The notes under the pieces were generated by a model. That model made no database searches and had not been told where the DNA came from. It saw only the letters and a list, made by a program, of their open reading frames with translations. This document shows positions 37,194 through 46,805 of a stretch of DNA of 64,000 bases, one piece after another. Positions within the stretch are counted from its first letter, which is position 1. Every line of letters begins with the position of its first letter. Origin of the DNA: Vibrio kanaloae (lineage in GTDB: Bacteria; Pseudomonadota; Gammaproteobacteria; Enterobacterales; Vibrionaceae); contig NZ_AP025497.1 in assembly GCF_024347535.1 (NCBI RefSeq), forward strand, positions 806,001 to 870,000, in the 5' to 3' direction. The translations under genes and the position numbers were made by a program.

Positions 37194-39562
37194 CTAAAAG
37201 CCTCTCGAGAGGTTGGTCGTTCTACGTTTTTGCTATTGTTGATCGCGAGTGGCGAAAGTAGCCACGCGACAAAGATCCCTGTCAGAACAGTAACACCGAA
37301 GCTATGAATGGCATGAGTCTGACTTAGTGACAATAAGCCAAATGAAAGCAACGTCGTGAGACCTGATAGGGTAATCGCTAATAAGGTGCTTAGTGATTTT
37401 TTCTGCTCAGCAAAGAACAGGGTATAGTCGATACCAATCCCTAAGATTAGAATCAGTCCAAGCAGGTTAAACAAATTCAGTGTCGAGCCTAAAATACCCG
37501 TAACCGCTAAGCCTGCCACGCCTGCAATCAATGACGGCAACAGCATTAACAGGCTTTGCTTCACACCATAACGCCAACCTAAAACCATTCCAATAGCGGC
37601 TAACGCTATCAATAATAACTCGGTGATTTTGACTCTGTATTCCGCAAAGAGAGCGGAGATTTCATCGGCTTTATTAAGGTATTTAACACCTTGTTGCTGA
37701 GCAAAGCTTGAATAGAGCCATTGAGAAAACAGTGCTGAGTTCGTGACGTCTTTGATCAAAATGACTGACGCCGCTTGCCCGTCGATCGGCTTTAACCAAA
37801 GTGGTCGAACGGGTTCTGACACCGGTGACTCCAAAAATCCAGATACCGTGATGGGGTCGAATTTTGGTAATTGTGGAAAAGTAGACCAACCTAGCGTCTT
37901 TTGTAATATATGGCTTTGTTGGCGATAGAGTTGTTCAACTAGCTGATAGTTGTCATGTTGTTCTTGTTCGCTTAGCAACTGTTGATTGATGCTGCGATAC
38001 CCAGAGATAGCTTGGCTATCGACTAGAGAATCTAAGCTTGTGGTGATTTCTGCCAGTTTTTTGAGTAGCTTTTGGTCGCTCTTGGCAGTCACCAAAAGCA
38101 TATTTTGACCACTGCCTAATCCTGAGATTTCCGTAATGGCTTGCTCTTGCTGTTTGAGTTGCTCTGGCATCGCCTGAAGTTGGCGAATATCGTCGTCGTA
38201 GCGAATTTGACTGAGTGACATCAGGCTCAAGACAGTCAGAGTTAACGGTAAGCCAATTCTAAACTTTTGGTTGCTCCAGAGACTCAACCAAGTATGCCAA
38301 AGCGTCGACAAAGGAAGAGGGCGTTCTTGGCTTGGTTTTGCCGCTAAAACGGGATACCAACACACCACACTGGCGTAAGCTGCGATCAGTCCAATCGACG
38401 AAAACAGAGCAAGTTGCTGCAATCCTGGGAAAGGCGCGACCAACAAACCTAAGTAGCCAATCAAACTGGTGATCAGACCCAAGGTGATCGCAATGAAAAT
38501 GTGCTTCAAGCCTTTGTCACTTTGCCATTTACTTCCAGCTGCCAAGCGGTCAGTCAGGTAGTGAAAGGAGTAATCGATCGATACGCCAATCAAGCTAGCA
38601 CCGAACACCAAACTAAACAGATGAACTTTACCGAAGATAGCGACGGTGCTTGCCAGCGCAACCAATAACCCAGTACTGATTGATAGCAAAGATAAGGCAA
38701 GTGGTAGGGCACTACGAAACGTCAGCCACACCAATAAAATAACACCGGCCAAAGAGCCCAAACCAATGGTACTGATTTCTGATTTCGCACTTTCGGTACC
38801 GTAATTGGCGTAGAACACCACACCGGTATGCTGCACTTTGACGCCAAACTGCTTTTCGACTTCGCGCTCAATTGAATCAAGATCGGGAATTTGCTCTTGA
38901 ATGGCCAAGCTATAAGGTGACCCCGCCAGAGTCGCCGTGACCAAAATATGAGTTTGGTCATTAGATTGAGCGGTGAGGTAGCCCCCTTTCAGAACAAAGT
39001 TACTTGATTGAACGCCAACTGCGCTGATGTAGTCGCGAAATAGTAGAAATGGATCCATCGACAGTTCGGCTGCAGTGACGCCTGAGAACGGATTGTACAG
39101 AGACTGAATGACGTATTGAGCTCGTGAATCAGGCGAGTGGGTCAGCGTCTCTTTTTGTTGTTGAGTCAGTAGTTGAGCACGGTGACGAAAGTAGAAATCG
39201 CTCCATTGGCTTTGGGTGTTGGCGCTGATTTTGCCTTGAACTTGCTGAAACAGAGTTGGCTGGCTTGAGAGGGTTCTTTGGTTGAGTTTTTTTTCAAAAA
39301 CGTCAGTCGCTGTCATGGCTTGGTCGATGTCGGGGGCGCTGATGATAAACACCACTTGCTCGCTCATCGAGCTGGATATCTGCTGAAAGGCTTGCTCTAC
39401 CATTGGGTCTTGCTGGTTTTCTGGTAGTAACTTTAGAATATTGCTTTCAATCGGTACCGACGAAGAAAAAGCGAACTGTTTGATCAACAGTCCGCTAAAA
39501 AGCACCACGATAACCAGCCAAACAAGGGCAAGGCTAGAGTTGGAATTGTTGCGCTTCAGCAT
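37190..39562 (-). CDS. apeM: MMPL/RND-family exporter ApeM
   Basis: A 790-residue membrane protein with two halves, each a hydrophobic anchor, a large periplasmic loop and a cluster of about five membrane segments (near 255-420 and 640-775). The segments GVSIDYSFHYLTDRL and GIGIDYTLFFAEQKKS carry the buried Asp pairs of MMPL transporters. In APE loci it is thought to flip or export the pigment lipid. It overlaps apeL by 29 bases at its start and apeN by four at its end. Confidence 0.88.
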   Translation of the reverse strand: MLKRNNSNSSLALVWLVIVVLFSGLLIKQFAFSSSVPIESNILKLLPENQQDPMVEQAFQQISSSMSEQVVFIISAPDIDQAMTATDVFEKKLNQRTLSSQPTLFQQVQGKISANTQSQWSDFYFRHRAQLLTQQQKETLTHSPDSRAQYVIQSLYNPFSGVTAAELSMDPFLLFRDYISAVGVQSSNFVLKGGYLTAQSNDQTHILVTATLAGSPYSLAIQEQIPDLDSIEREVEKQFGVKVQHTGVVFYANYGTESAKSEISTIGLGSLAGVILLVWLTFRSALPLALSLLSISTGLLVALASTVAIFGKVHLFSLVFGASLIGVSIDYSFHYLTDRLAAGSKWQSDKGLKHIFIAITLGLITSLIGYLGLLVAPFPGLQQLALFSSIGLIAAYASVVCWYPVLAAKPSQERPLPLSTLWHTWLSLWSNQKFRIGLPLTLTVLSLMSLSQIRYDDDIRQLQAMPEQLKQQEQAITEISGLGSGQNMLLVTAKSDQKLLKKLAEITTSLDSLVDSQAISGYRSINQQLLSEQEQHDNYQLVEQLYRQQSHILQKTLGWSTFPQLPKFDPITVSGFLESPVSEPVRPLWLKPIDGQAASVILIKDVTNSALFSQWLYSSFAQQQGVKYLNKADEISALFAEYRVKITELLLIALAAIGMVLGWRYGVKQSLLMLLPSLIAGVAGLAVTGILGSTLNLFNLLGLILILGIGIDYTLFFAEQKKSLSTLLAITLSGLTTLLSFGLLSLSQTHAIHSFGVTVLTGIFVAWLLSPLAINNSKNVERPTSREAFR

Positions 39563-40220
39563 CTGATAATACTTCCGGTAGATGGCTTAACTGACTAAAT
39601 TCGATCACCGTGCTGTCTCCACGAATCTCTCTCAGTTCAATGCGTTCAATATCATTTTGACCTTGCAGAGTAATGGCTTCAAATACCGCGTTCATCGGAG
39701 CACTTTTAGGCTTTAGAGTGAGTGTCCAAGATTTATTCTCTGTATTTTCATCAGAGCTTGTGACAGTTGCTGGCTCAAAATCGAGTGCGAACTGTTCTTG
39801 AAGTTTTTGCGTGTCCCCATGAAACACCGATAAGAATATATGGCTGAAATAAAACGCCATTGGGTTTTCTTTATCGGTAATGATCTTAGCGGGTTGATCG
39901 GCAAACCTTTGACTCAGTTTGTTATCGGTTAGCACCAAGCGAACAGGAAAGGGGGTAGTTTGTGTCCAAAGCAAACCATTCGACTTGTCTAACAGGAAAG
40001 CACCTTGTGATGTTAGAGGCTGGGCGAACATTTCCATGTTGCGCGTTTGGGTGAACTCACCACGCACTATGTTGTTTGCGCTTAATACTGTCTGCAGGTC
40101 TGTAATAGAACCAACCATAGCTGTACTTTCATTAGCAATAACAAAACTACTCGCCATCATTGAGGCAAGCCCTAGTAGTGCGATGCTGATGTGTTTGCGA
40201 CTGCGTTTAAACAGACTCAT
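39534..40220 (-). CDS. apeL: LolA-like periplasmic carrier ApeL
   Basis: A 228-residue exported protein: signal sequence with core IALLGLASMMASSFVIA, followed by a LolA-type domain (LSANNIVRGEFTQTRNMEMFAQPLTS, seen as GEFTQTRNM; then KSNGLLWTQTTPFPVRLVLT). It would ferry the lipid-linked polyene through the periplasm between the MMPL exporter and the lipoprotein. It overlaps both neighbours. Confidence 0.83.
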   Translation of the reverse strand: MSLFKRSRKHISIALLGLASMMASSFVIANESTAMVGSITDLQTVLSANNIVRGEFTQTRNMEMFAQPLTSQGAFLLDKSNGLLWTQTTPFPVRLVLTDNKLSQRFADQPAKIITDKENPMAFYFSHIFLSVFHGDTQKLQEQFALDFEPATVTSSDENTENKSWTLTLKPKSAPMNAVFEAITLQGQNDIERIELREIRGDSTVIEFSQLSHLPEVLSDAEAQQFQL

Positions 40221-40737
40221 GTTTCACCTGCTGCTGTGTGTTAGATACTTGAGGTTGGTCTGATTGTTGGTCGCTTGGTTGCTTCTCAGTTGTTTGGGGT
40301 AAGTCGCCAAATTGATGCCAGTGCTCGACTTTATCTGTAAACACTTTCGGTGAAGCGAAGCACATCTCTTGTTCTTCAATAGTCACCGCAACCTGCATTG
40401 TGTGGGCGCGTGTCATACGAGCGCCCGTGTTGACATCGTGAATTTCGTAGTCAACACGCAGGCGGTTTTCCCATTCAGTCAACTTAGCCGATACCTTGAT
40501 CTGATGATTGAACGGTATCGCCTTAATGTACTTTACACGCGTGTCGATGATCGGCCACATGTAGCCTGAATCCTTCATCTCATGATAGTTGTACTCAATC
40601 TTATCCATCATGATGCGCCTAACTTCTTCAAAAAACCGGAAGTAGTTGCCGTGATAGATCACGCCCATTGGGTCGGCATCTTGGAATGAGGTAATCAGAG
40701 TCACCTCAGATTGTAATGGATGAAGGATTTCAGACAT
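40207..40737 (-). CDS. apeK: 4HBT-type thioesterase ApeK
   Basis: A 176-residue hotdog thioesterase of the 4-hydroxybenzoyl-CoA type, with the active-site loop FQDADPMGVIYHGNYFRFFEEVR (key residues Asp and His in DADPMGVIYHGNY). The C-terminal 30 residues are Gln/Ser-rich. It could release stalled chains or the finished acyl group. It overlaps apeL by 14 bases. Confidence 0.82.
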   Translation of the reverse strand: MSEILHPLQSEVTLITSFQDADPMGVIYHGNYFRFFEEVRRIMMDKIEYNYHEMKDSGYMWPIIDTRVKYIKAIPFNHQIKVSAKLTEWENRLRVDYEIHDVNTGARMTRAHTMQVAVTIEEQEMCFASPKVFTDKVEHWHQFGDLPQTTEKQPSDQQSDQPQVSNTQQQVKHESV

Positions 40738-40793
40738 AAATCGCTCTCAACAATATTGCGTAAAGGGTTGGCTACTTTATGAGGTTAGCTACT

Positions 40794-42341
40794 CTATGAG
40801 TAAAGTGACCAGTGCTGACTTTGAATACGAGCAATGAAGTGGCGTAGATCGCCTTCAAGTGGTCGATCTTCAACGATAAATTCAAACTCTTTAAGTACTT
40901 CGTCGCGAATGTGCTTTAGGTTTTCACTCATATGGTGCTCATCAAGCTCATTGTGACGCTTACGAAGTTCAAGTGCTTGTGTACCCGCCAGAAGTGATGC
41001 TGCCGCTACTTGTTCAGTCAGTTCAAGAACGCGTAAGCAGTCACGAGCTGCGATGGTGCCCATACTGACTTTGTCTTGGTTGTGGCACTCTGTTGAACGA
41101 GAGAACACGCTTGCTGGCATGGTGTGTTTCAATGCTTCTGCTGTCCAAGCTGAAACGCCAATCTGTACCGCTTTGAAACCGTGGTTGATTGGTTTACGTT
41201 CGCCTTCAGCACCGGTTAGGTTAAATGGCAGTCCGTTGTTGAACTTGTAATCCATCAACTGTGCCATTTGGCGATCAAGTAGGTCTGCAAGGTTGGCTAC
41301 CGCTGTTTTTAGTGTATCCATTGCCATTGCGATATGGCCACCGTAGAAGTGTCCACCGTGCAGTACGCGCTCATTGTCGCCATCGATAATTGGGTTATCG
41401 TTAGCGCTGTTTAATTCGTTCTCAATCATTTGGCGTAGCCAAGGCAGAGAGTCTTGAACGACACCGATAACGTGCGGTGCACAACGGAGTGAGTAACGAT
41501 CTTGTAAGCGATCACTGTTACGTGGCGGGCGATCGGCTTGTAAGTCATCACGTAGCCATGCAGCAACTTGCTGTTGACCCGGATGTGGCTTGACTGCAAA
41601 CAGTGCTTCATCGAAATGGAAATCGTTGCCTTGCATACCAACAGACACCATTGCGGTGATCTTAGTCGACAGCTGAGCTAGGTATTCTGCACGTTTGTAG
41701 GCGATACAAGCCAAAGCCGTCATTACTGACGTGCCATTCATCAATGCTAAGCCTTCTTTTGGCTTAAGCTTGATAGGGTTAATCCCTAGCTCTTTGTAGA
41801 CGTCACTAGTAGGGCGAACTTCGCCTTTGTAGATAACATCGCGCTCACCAATCAGTGCAGCCGCTAAGTAAGACAGCGGCGTTAAATCGCCACTGGCGCC
41901 AACCGATCCTTCTTGAGGAATACGCGGTGAGATATCTTGGTTGATCAGAGTAACGATCTGGTTGAGCAAATCGTGTGTCACACCAGATACACCTTGTGAC
42001 AATGAACAAAGGCGCGTTGCTAATACTGCACGAGATTGTTCGTGAGACAGTATTTCGCCTAAACCACAGCCGTGAAAGCGCGTTAGATGCAGTGGTAATT
42101 CATCAACAAGGTTTGGCGGAATCGCAACGGTACATGAGTCACCGTAGCCCGTTGTCACACCATAGATCACGCCTTCTTCTTTCAATAGGCGTTCTAAGAA
42201 AGCGACACCACGGTCGATCTTAGATGTGAATGCTTCACTTGAGTTCATCGAGGCTTTTGCGCCTTGTGAGATAGCGACAACATCCTCAATCGTGAGGCGT
42301 TCGGCACCAAAGGTGATGCTATTTGGATTCTTTTTCGTCAT
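40794..42341 (-). CDS. MIO-type aromatic amino acid ammonia-lyase in the APE operon
   Basis: A 515-residue member of the HAL/PAL/TAL superfamily. The Ala149-Ser150-Gly151 triad (GASGDLTPLSY) that forms the MIO cofactor is intact, as are Tyr60, Asn202, Tyr283 and Arg286. The substrate-side residues differ from histidine ammonia-lyase: Phe89-His90 (RFHGCG) replaces the Ser-His pair, and NQDKVSMGT replaces NQED. This points to an aromatic amino acid such as tyrosine or phenylalanine rather than histidine (inference). It overlaps apeJ by 23 bases, so it is part of the APE operon and may feed the aryl starter or a related acid. It could still be a histidine-type lyase recruited for another role. 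Confidence 0.85.
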   Translation of the reverse strand: MTKKNPNSITFGAERLTIEDVVAISQGAKASMNSSEAFTSKIDRGVAFLERLLKEEGVIYGVTTGYGDSCTVAIPPNLVDELPLHLTRFHGCGLGEILSHEQSRAVLATRLCSLSQGVSGVTHDLLNQIVTLINQDISPRIPQEGSVGASGDLTPLSYLAAALIGERDVIYKGEVRPTSDVYKELGINPIKLKPKEGLALMNGTSVMTALACIAYKRAEYLAQLSTKITAMVSVGMQGNDFHFDEALFAVKPHPGQQQVAAWLRDDLQADRPPRNSDRLQDRYSLRCAPHVIGVVQDSLPWLRQMIENELNSANDNPIIDGDNERVLHGGHFYGGHIAMAMDTLKTAVANLADLLDRQMAQLMDYKFNNGLPFNLTGAEGERKPINHGFKAVQIGVSAWTAEALKHTMPASVFSRSTECHNQDKVSMGTIAARDCLRVLELTEQVAAASLLAGTQALELRKRHNELDEHHMSENLKHIRDEVLKEFEFIVEDRPLEGDLRHFIARIQSQHWSLYS

Positions 42342-44142
42342 GGTGCTTGCTCAATGTCCAAAAATTAAAAAAGTTGTACCACTGAAGCGGTGCTTTCAGT
42401 GTGTAGTGCTCAAGTCGGTCTGCGTATTTTTGCACGACTTGCTGTAAAGATTGTTCGCGAGTTTTTCTGGGTAGTTCTATCTTGTCGCTAAAATGCTCGA
42501 AATAGACATTAAAATGTGGCTTAGATTGTGAGTCATCACGTAGCCCAAACAATAAAAATACTGGCGCTTTGAGAACCGAGGCTAACATAAATGGCCCTTG
42601 AGGGAAGGGCGCTTTCTTACCCAAGAACTCAGCCCATACTGAACGGCTCTCTTTGCTGGTGGAGGTTCTATCGCCAACAATCACAATCCACTCACCTTGT
42701 TCCAGTTTCTGTTGCAACAAGATAGCAGTATCAGGCCCCATTGAAGTTACCTGAATCAGGTTCAAATCAGACTGCGGGTTGACCGCTTTCATCACCGAAT
42801 TAAAACGCTCAGCGTGCTCGGTAAAAACCAAGGCATTGATTTTGATGTTTGAGTGTCTGCGACCCAAAGCTCGACACAGTTCGATGTTGCCAAGATGAGA
42901 ACCTAGGATTAGCACACCTTGCTTATTTGCCACCATGCTCTCAAATTGTTCTTGACCATGAATAGTCAGGTTATCCGCCGAGAAATCCCCTTTCCATGCA
43001 GCCAACTTGTCTAGCATGGTATGGCCAAACGAGAGCAGATGGTTATAACTGGTTAATTCCGCTGGTAACTCAATATTCTGTTGTTCAGCGTATGCCTTAA
43101 GCTGAAATAGGTACTGTTCTGAGGCGTTTCGTGCTCGTTTGCCCGTTAGATGGTAGTAACGCATCACACCGCGTAAAATCAGATTAAATACGCCTCGGCC
43201 TAACAGGGTATAAACGGCCAATAACAGTTTGATTCCCAGCACAGTGCCGCGTTCTTGAGTACGTGACCAATGGGGTTGTTCTGAACCTATTTGTTCGGAA
43301 TTTACCTGTCTTGAATCTGCCGAGGAACCTTGGCTATTTTCAGCCGATAGCTTCTTCGCTGAGTCCGACTTGAAATGACGCGCGATCAGTTTTGGTGCTC
43401 TTGGCAGCATGCCGAAGAACAGTCGTGTGTGCATCCAACTGATTTTTACGTTGTCCCACAGTGCATCGAAATGAGAGATGCCGTTTTCAGGATAGATGAC
43501 TCGTGTTTCAACGAAGTCGATGTCGCAGCCTTCCCAATACAGGCGAACCAGAATCTCGATATCGAAGTCCATTCGAGATCCAACATCGTATTTGCTGAGC
43601 ACTGCTTGTGTCTGGTTGACCGGATACGCTCTAAAGCCACACATGCTGTCTTTAATTGATAGAGATAGGGTTTCTATCCATACCCAAATGTGTGTCGCGT
43701 AGCGCCCGTAGAGCCTTGCCTTGGGCACGCTGTCATCGTAGATAGGCTGACCTGATATCAAGCGCATCGGCTTGGCTTGCGAAGCTTGGATTAATGCGGG
43801 TAGTGCTTCAAGGTCGTGTTGGCCGTCTGCATCAATCTGAATAGCGTGGCTAAAGCCGAGCTCTTGTGCTCGTTTGATGCCCGCTTTTACTGCGCCGCCT
43901 TTGCCTTGGTTCTGCTCAAGTGTTACCAAAGTCACGCTTGGGCTATCGGCAAGTGGAGTCAGAAACTGTTTGGTCTCGAGTTCACTGCCATCATCAACAA
44001 TAATGATCGGAAGTTTGAAATTAAGAAGTGATGAGACCACCGAGGGCATGGTTGCGCCGTGGTTAAAGCACGGAATTAGGAAGCAAGCCTTGTAGTTGCT
44101 TTCTTCAAGTGCGTGTTGAGAAACAGCCTCAGCGCTATTCAC
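42319..44142 (-). CDS. apeJ: Glycosyltransferase-acyltransferase fusion ApeJ
   Basis: A 607-residue two-domain protein. Residues about 18-245 are a GT2 glycosyltransferase (FLIPCFNHGATMPSV, IIIVDDGS, QIDADGQHD, MCGFRAYP). Residues about 320-595 are a lysophospholipid-type acyltransferase like LpxL/HtrB (ILGSHLGNIELCRALGRR with the His-X4-Glu type site, and VGDRTSTSKESRSVWAEFLG). A charged linker joins them. It probably adds a sugar and acyl group to build the lipid anchor of the aryl polyene. Overlaps apeI by eight bases. Confidence 0.88.
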   Translation of the reverse strand: MNSAEAVSQHALEESNYKACFLIPCFNHGATMPSVVSSLLNFKLPIIIVDDGSELETKQFLTPLADSPSVTLVTLEQNQGKGGAVKAGIKRAQELGFSHAIQIDADGQHDLEALPALIQASQAKPMRLISGQPIYDDSVPKARLYGRYATHIWVWIETLSLSIKDSMCGFRAYPVNQTQAVLSKYDVGSRMDFDIEILVRLYWEGCDIDFVETRVIYPENGISHFDALWDNVKISWMHTRLFFGMLPRAPKLIARHFKSDSAKKLSAENSQGSSADSRQVNSEQIGSEQPHWSRTQERGTVLGIKLLLAVYTLLGRGVFNLILRGVMRYYHLTGKRARNASEQYLFQLKAYAEQQNIELPAELTSYNHLLSFGHTMLDKLAAWKGDFSADNLTIHGQEQFESMVANKQGVLILGSHLGNIELCRALGRRHSNIKINALVFTEHAERFNSVMKAVNPQSDLNLIQVTSMGPDTAILLQQKLEQGEWIVIVGDRTSTSKESRSVWAEFLGKKAPFPQGPFMLASVLKAPVFLLFGLRDDSQSKPHFNVYFEHFSDKIELPRKTREQSLQQVVQKYADRLEHYTLKAPLQWYNFFNFWTLSKHHDEKESK

Positions 44143-44497
44143 TTTTCTCTCCCAGCTTCATTTTGCCTGAAGAGTGAGTCTGTTCGCCATTGTTCGACGT
44201 GTAACTAAAGCTCAATTTATCTTTGTCAGCATCCCACTTGAGTGACAGCTGAATGGTCGAGTCGGGCAGGATCGGCTCTTGGAACTTGATGACTTCCATG
44301 CCTTTAAAGAAACCAGGGACGTTTAGCTCTTGGACAGCGTAGTGAAGTGCCCAATCAATTTGCGTGACGCCGGGGAGAATAGGAAAGCGTTTGAAGTGTC
44401 CCTTAAAATCGGTGATGTCTGCGCTAACATTGAGTGTCAGGGTCGATTCATTCTCTACCGTGTCTACAGCAATGATGTTTGGTTTTCTTTTATCCAT
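44135..44497 (-). CDS. apeI: APE hotdog-fold dehydratase ApeI
   Basis: A 120-residue FabA/FabZ-like domain: LTLNVSADITDFKGHFKRFP with GHFKRFPILPGVTQIDWALHY (seen as GHFKRFPILPGV) is the hotdog active-site loop, with His in GHF as catalytic base. In studied APE systems ApeI is the working dehydratase. It lies 88 bases after apeH and is overlapped by apeJ. Confidence 0.87.
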   Translation of the reverse strand: MDKRKPNIIAVDTVENESTLTLNVSADITDFKGHFKRFPILPGVTQIDWALHYAVQELNVPGFFKGMEVIKFQEPILPDSTIQLSLKWDADKDKLSFSYTSNNGEQTHSSGKMKLGEKSE

Positions 44498-44585
44498 AGG
44501 GCGTGCTTAGAATCCTTGGGCAAATATTGGTTCTTTGACAAAAATATAAAAAGATAATCTCAGTGTAAAATACGATCAGCGGTTT

Positions 44586-45980
44586 CTATGATTTTATTAG
44601 CTGTTCTATGTGAGATGTTAATCGCTTACCTTGGCTGTTGAGGGGGATCTCATCGACAACACGGTATTTTCTTGGGATAGCGATCGGTTCTAACCACTTT
44701 CTGAGTTCTGAACGCAGCATCAACCAGAACTTACCTCTGCTCATGGTTACGAGTGTTGCTTGGCCTTGATCTGATAATACCAAAACCGACGCTAATATTA
44801 AGCGATCAGGCTCTTCAAACGGAATCACCACACATTCACTTATCCAAGGCAGTTGTTCTAGTCGCTTTTCGACTTCAACTAGTGATACTCGTTTTTCTTC
44901 TATCTTGATGACTCGATCGGTTCGGCCTTTCAATATGAATTGATTATCCGAGACCATTTCGCACTCATCGGCGGTTTGATACCAGTTGTTTTTGTCGATG
45001 TACGGCGACAATAACTTAATGCAATTCTCACTGTTGAGACTGGCCTCAAGGCAGTCAAAAAGTTGCCAAGGCGTTTGAGCGCTCTCTTGCTGGCGAAATG
45101 CGATGCCTCCTGTTTCTGTGCTGCCAAACACCTCGATAGGTAAATGACCGAGCAAGCTACGTGATTGGTGAGCGGATTCGGTTGGCAACGGGCCACCAGA
45201 AGAGAAAATACCAGCAAGTTGCGCGGTTTTGCTCTCGTGCTTTAATCGCTTGAGTAGCGCAGGGCTACTGATCAGCACGCTCTGTTTGTTAGCGTGAGAT
45301 AGGATTTGTTCAGGGTACTCAAGATTGTGTCGAGCAAATGGAACACCAGAACAAAGTGGCCATAAAATTCGGAACAACAAACCATAGATATGCTGGTGCG
45401 AGACGGTACTGTGAACTCTATGACCTTTGATCAACTCTCCCCAGTTCTTATCTAGCTGAGCAGTCTCAATATCTAGGTGTTCTAGTGTTTTATTGATTGC
45501 CTTGGGTGTGCCGCTTGAACCTGACGTAAATAGGGTCAAATGGATTTCTGCCAAATCTATGGTCGTAAGGTTATCGATTAGAGGTTGTTTTGCCTTGGTG
45601 TTTGAGTCCAATAAGTTTTGGATATTGCGAACGTTACCCACCTCAACTTCACCAATCGAGTTATCGACCAGTAGGCAATCAAAATGTTCACTCAGTTCGG
45701 CAAGTGCACAAGGTTGATAGTTACCGGGCAATATGATGTGTTTGTGGCTGACGGCACATGCCAAAAAGGCCACCGAAAATTGGTAACTATCTTGGGCGCA
45801 AATCGCGACTCGTTGAACAGGGGATGAAGATAAAAGGTTTACGAGTTGAGATAAGTCGTCGTTAAATTTTTGCCACGTAATCTCGCTATTGTCGTCAAAG
45901 CAGACAATCGATTCAGGGGCTCTTTTTTGACTGAGAAGATCAGACAACGAGATGTAAGATACGGTTTGTGTCATAACCAT
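44586..45980 (-). CDS. apeH: Acyl/aryl-ACP ligase ApeH (AMP-forming)
   Basis: A 464-residue ANL-family adenylating enzyme: P-loop LFTSGSSGTPKAINKT, the A5 motif VFGSTETGGI, and KGRTDRVIKIEEKRVSLVEVE. In APE systems ApeH activates 4-hydroxybenzoate and loads it on an ACP as starter. Length is short for the superfamily but usual for this group. The ATG at 45980 follows directly on the apeG stop (TAAATG); a second ATG two codons on is also possible. Confidence 0.88.
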   Translation of the reverse strand: MVMTQTVSYISLSDLLSQKRAPESIVCFDDNSEITWQKFNDDLSQLVNLLSSSPVQRVAICAQDSYQFSVAFLACAVSHKHIILPGNYQPCALAELSEHFDCLLVDNSIGEVEVGNVRNIQNLLDSNTKAKQPLIDNLTTIDLAEIHLTLFTSGSSGTPKAINKTLEHLDIETAQLDKNWGELIKGHRVHSTVSHQHIYGLLFRILWPLCSGVPFARHNLEYPEQILSHANKQSVLISSPALLKRLKHESKTAQLAGIFSSGGPLPTESAHQSRSLLGHLPIEVFGSTETGGIAFRQQESAQTPWQLFDCLEASLNSENCIKLLSPYIDKNNWYQTADECEMVSDNQFILKGRTDRVIKIEEKRVSLVEVEKRLEQLPWISECVVIPFEEPDRLILASVLVLSDQGQATLVTMSRGKFWLMLRSELRKWLEPIAIPRKYRVVDEIPLNSQGKRLTSHIEQLIKS

Positions 45981-46538
45981 TTAACTCTGACGAATACGCT
46001 GTCTTACCACCCATTCTCCTGCAAAAAGTAACCCTGCGAACATATAGCTGAGTAAGCCGTTGTATAGGGTCCATATTTCAAGAGGTTGGAAGCAGGTATA
46101 AAGGGCAATAGAGCCATTGATAACAAAGAATAAGCACCAAATCTTAGTGACTTTTCGTGTGTAATCAATCCCACTTTGCGGAAGTTCAGGCTCTTGAATT
46201 CGAGCAAGGCGTTCAATAATTGTTTGAGGTTGCCATAGGCTTGAAGCAAATACAGCCAACATGCAAACATTAACGATAACGGGATAATAGGTTAACCAAC
46301 CATGCTGTTTAAAGGTTAAACCTAAGGCCAACAGAACAATTCCAGCACTTCCGCTGATCCAAGCTAAGTGTTTTAGCTCTCTGATTTTAGCCTGACCAGC
46401 AGAGAAAATGCGGACAGCAAAAATAGCGGCTAAGACGATACCAACGGTTTGTAGGCCAAACTTGTTGAGTCCAAAGTAAACCGCTATTGGATAAGTGAAA
46501 AGTATGATTGCCGACAGTAAAGTCAGCAGAGAACGCAT
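45981..46538 (-). CDS. apeG: Inner-membrane protein ApeG (COG4648-like)
   Basis: A 185-residue protein with about five or six hydrophobic segments and a basic C-terminus (RQRIRQS). It resembles the COG4648 membrane proteins found in APE loci; function unknown. It overlaps apeF by one base (TAATG). Confidence 0.78.
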   Translation of the reverse strand: MRSLLTLLSAIILFTYPIAVYFGLNKFGLQTVGIVLAAIFAVRIFSAGQAKIRELKHLAWISGSAGIVLLALGLTFKQHGWLTYYPVIVNVCMLAVFASSLWQPQTIIERLARIQEPELPQSGIDYTRKVTKIWCLFFVINGSIALYTCFQPLEIWTLYNGLLSYMFAGLLFAGEWVVRQRIRQS

Positions 46539-46795
46539 TACGCGTCCTTCAATAGTTCAATCACAGACTCAACAACGTCATTAACGGTGCGTACTGCTTT
46601 GAACTCTTCAGGCTTGATCTTCTTACCGGTTACATTTTGTAGGTGAACGACCAAATCAACCGCATCAATGCTGTCTAGGTCGAGATCTAGATAAAGATGA
46701 GCTTCAGGCGTGATATCTTCAGCATCAAGCTCGAACAGCTCAATAAGCGCATCTTTAACCTGGTTGTATACTTCTTGTTGGTTAGCTTGTGTCAT
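46538..46795 (-). CDS. apeF: Acyl carrier protein ApeF
   Basis: 85 residues with the phosphopantetheine site LDLDSIDAVDLVVHLQ, where Ser in DSID takes the arm. Highly acidic helices are typical of ACP. It is one of two tandem carrier proteins (with ApeE) in the locus and is separated from it by 10 bases. Confidence 0.92.
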   Translation of the reverse strand: MTQANQQEVYNQVKDALIELFELDAEDITPEAHLYLDLDLDSIDAVDLVVHLQNVTGKKIKPEEFKAVRTVNDVVESVIELLKDA

Positions 46796-46805
46796 AAAGA
46801 TCTGT

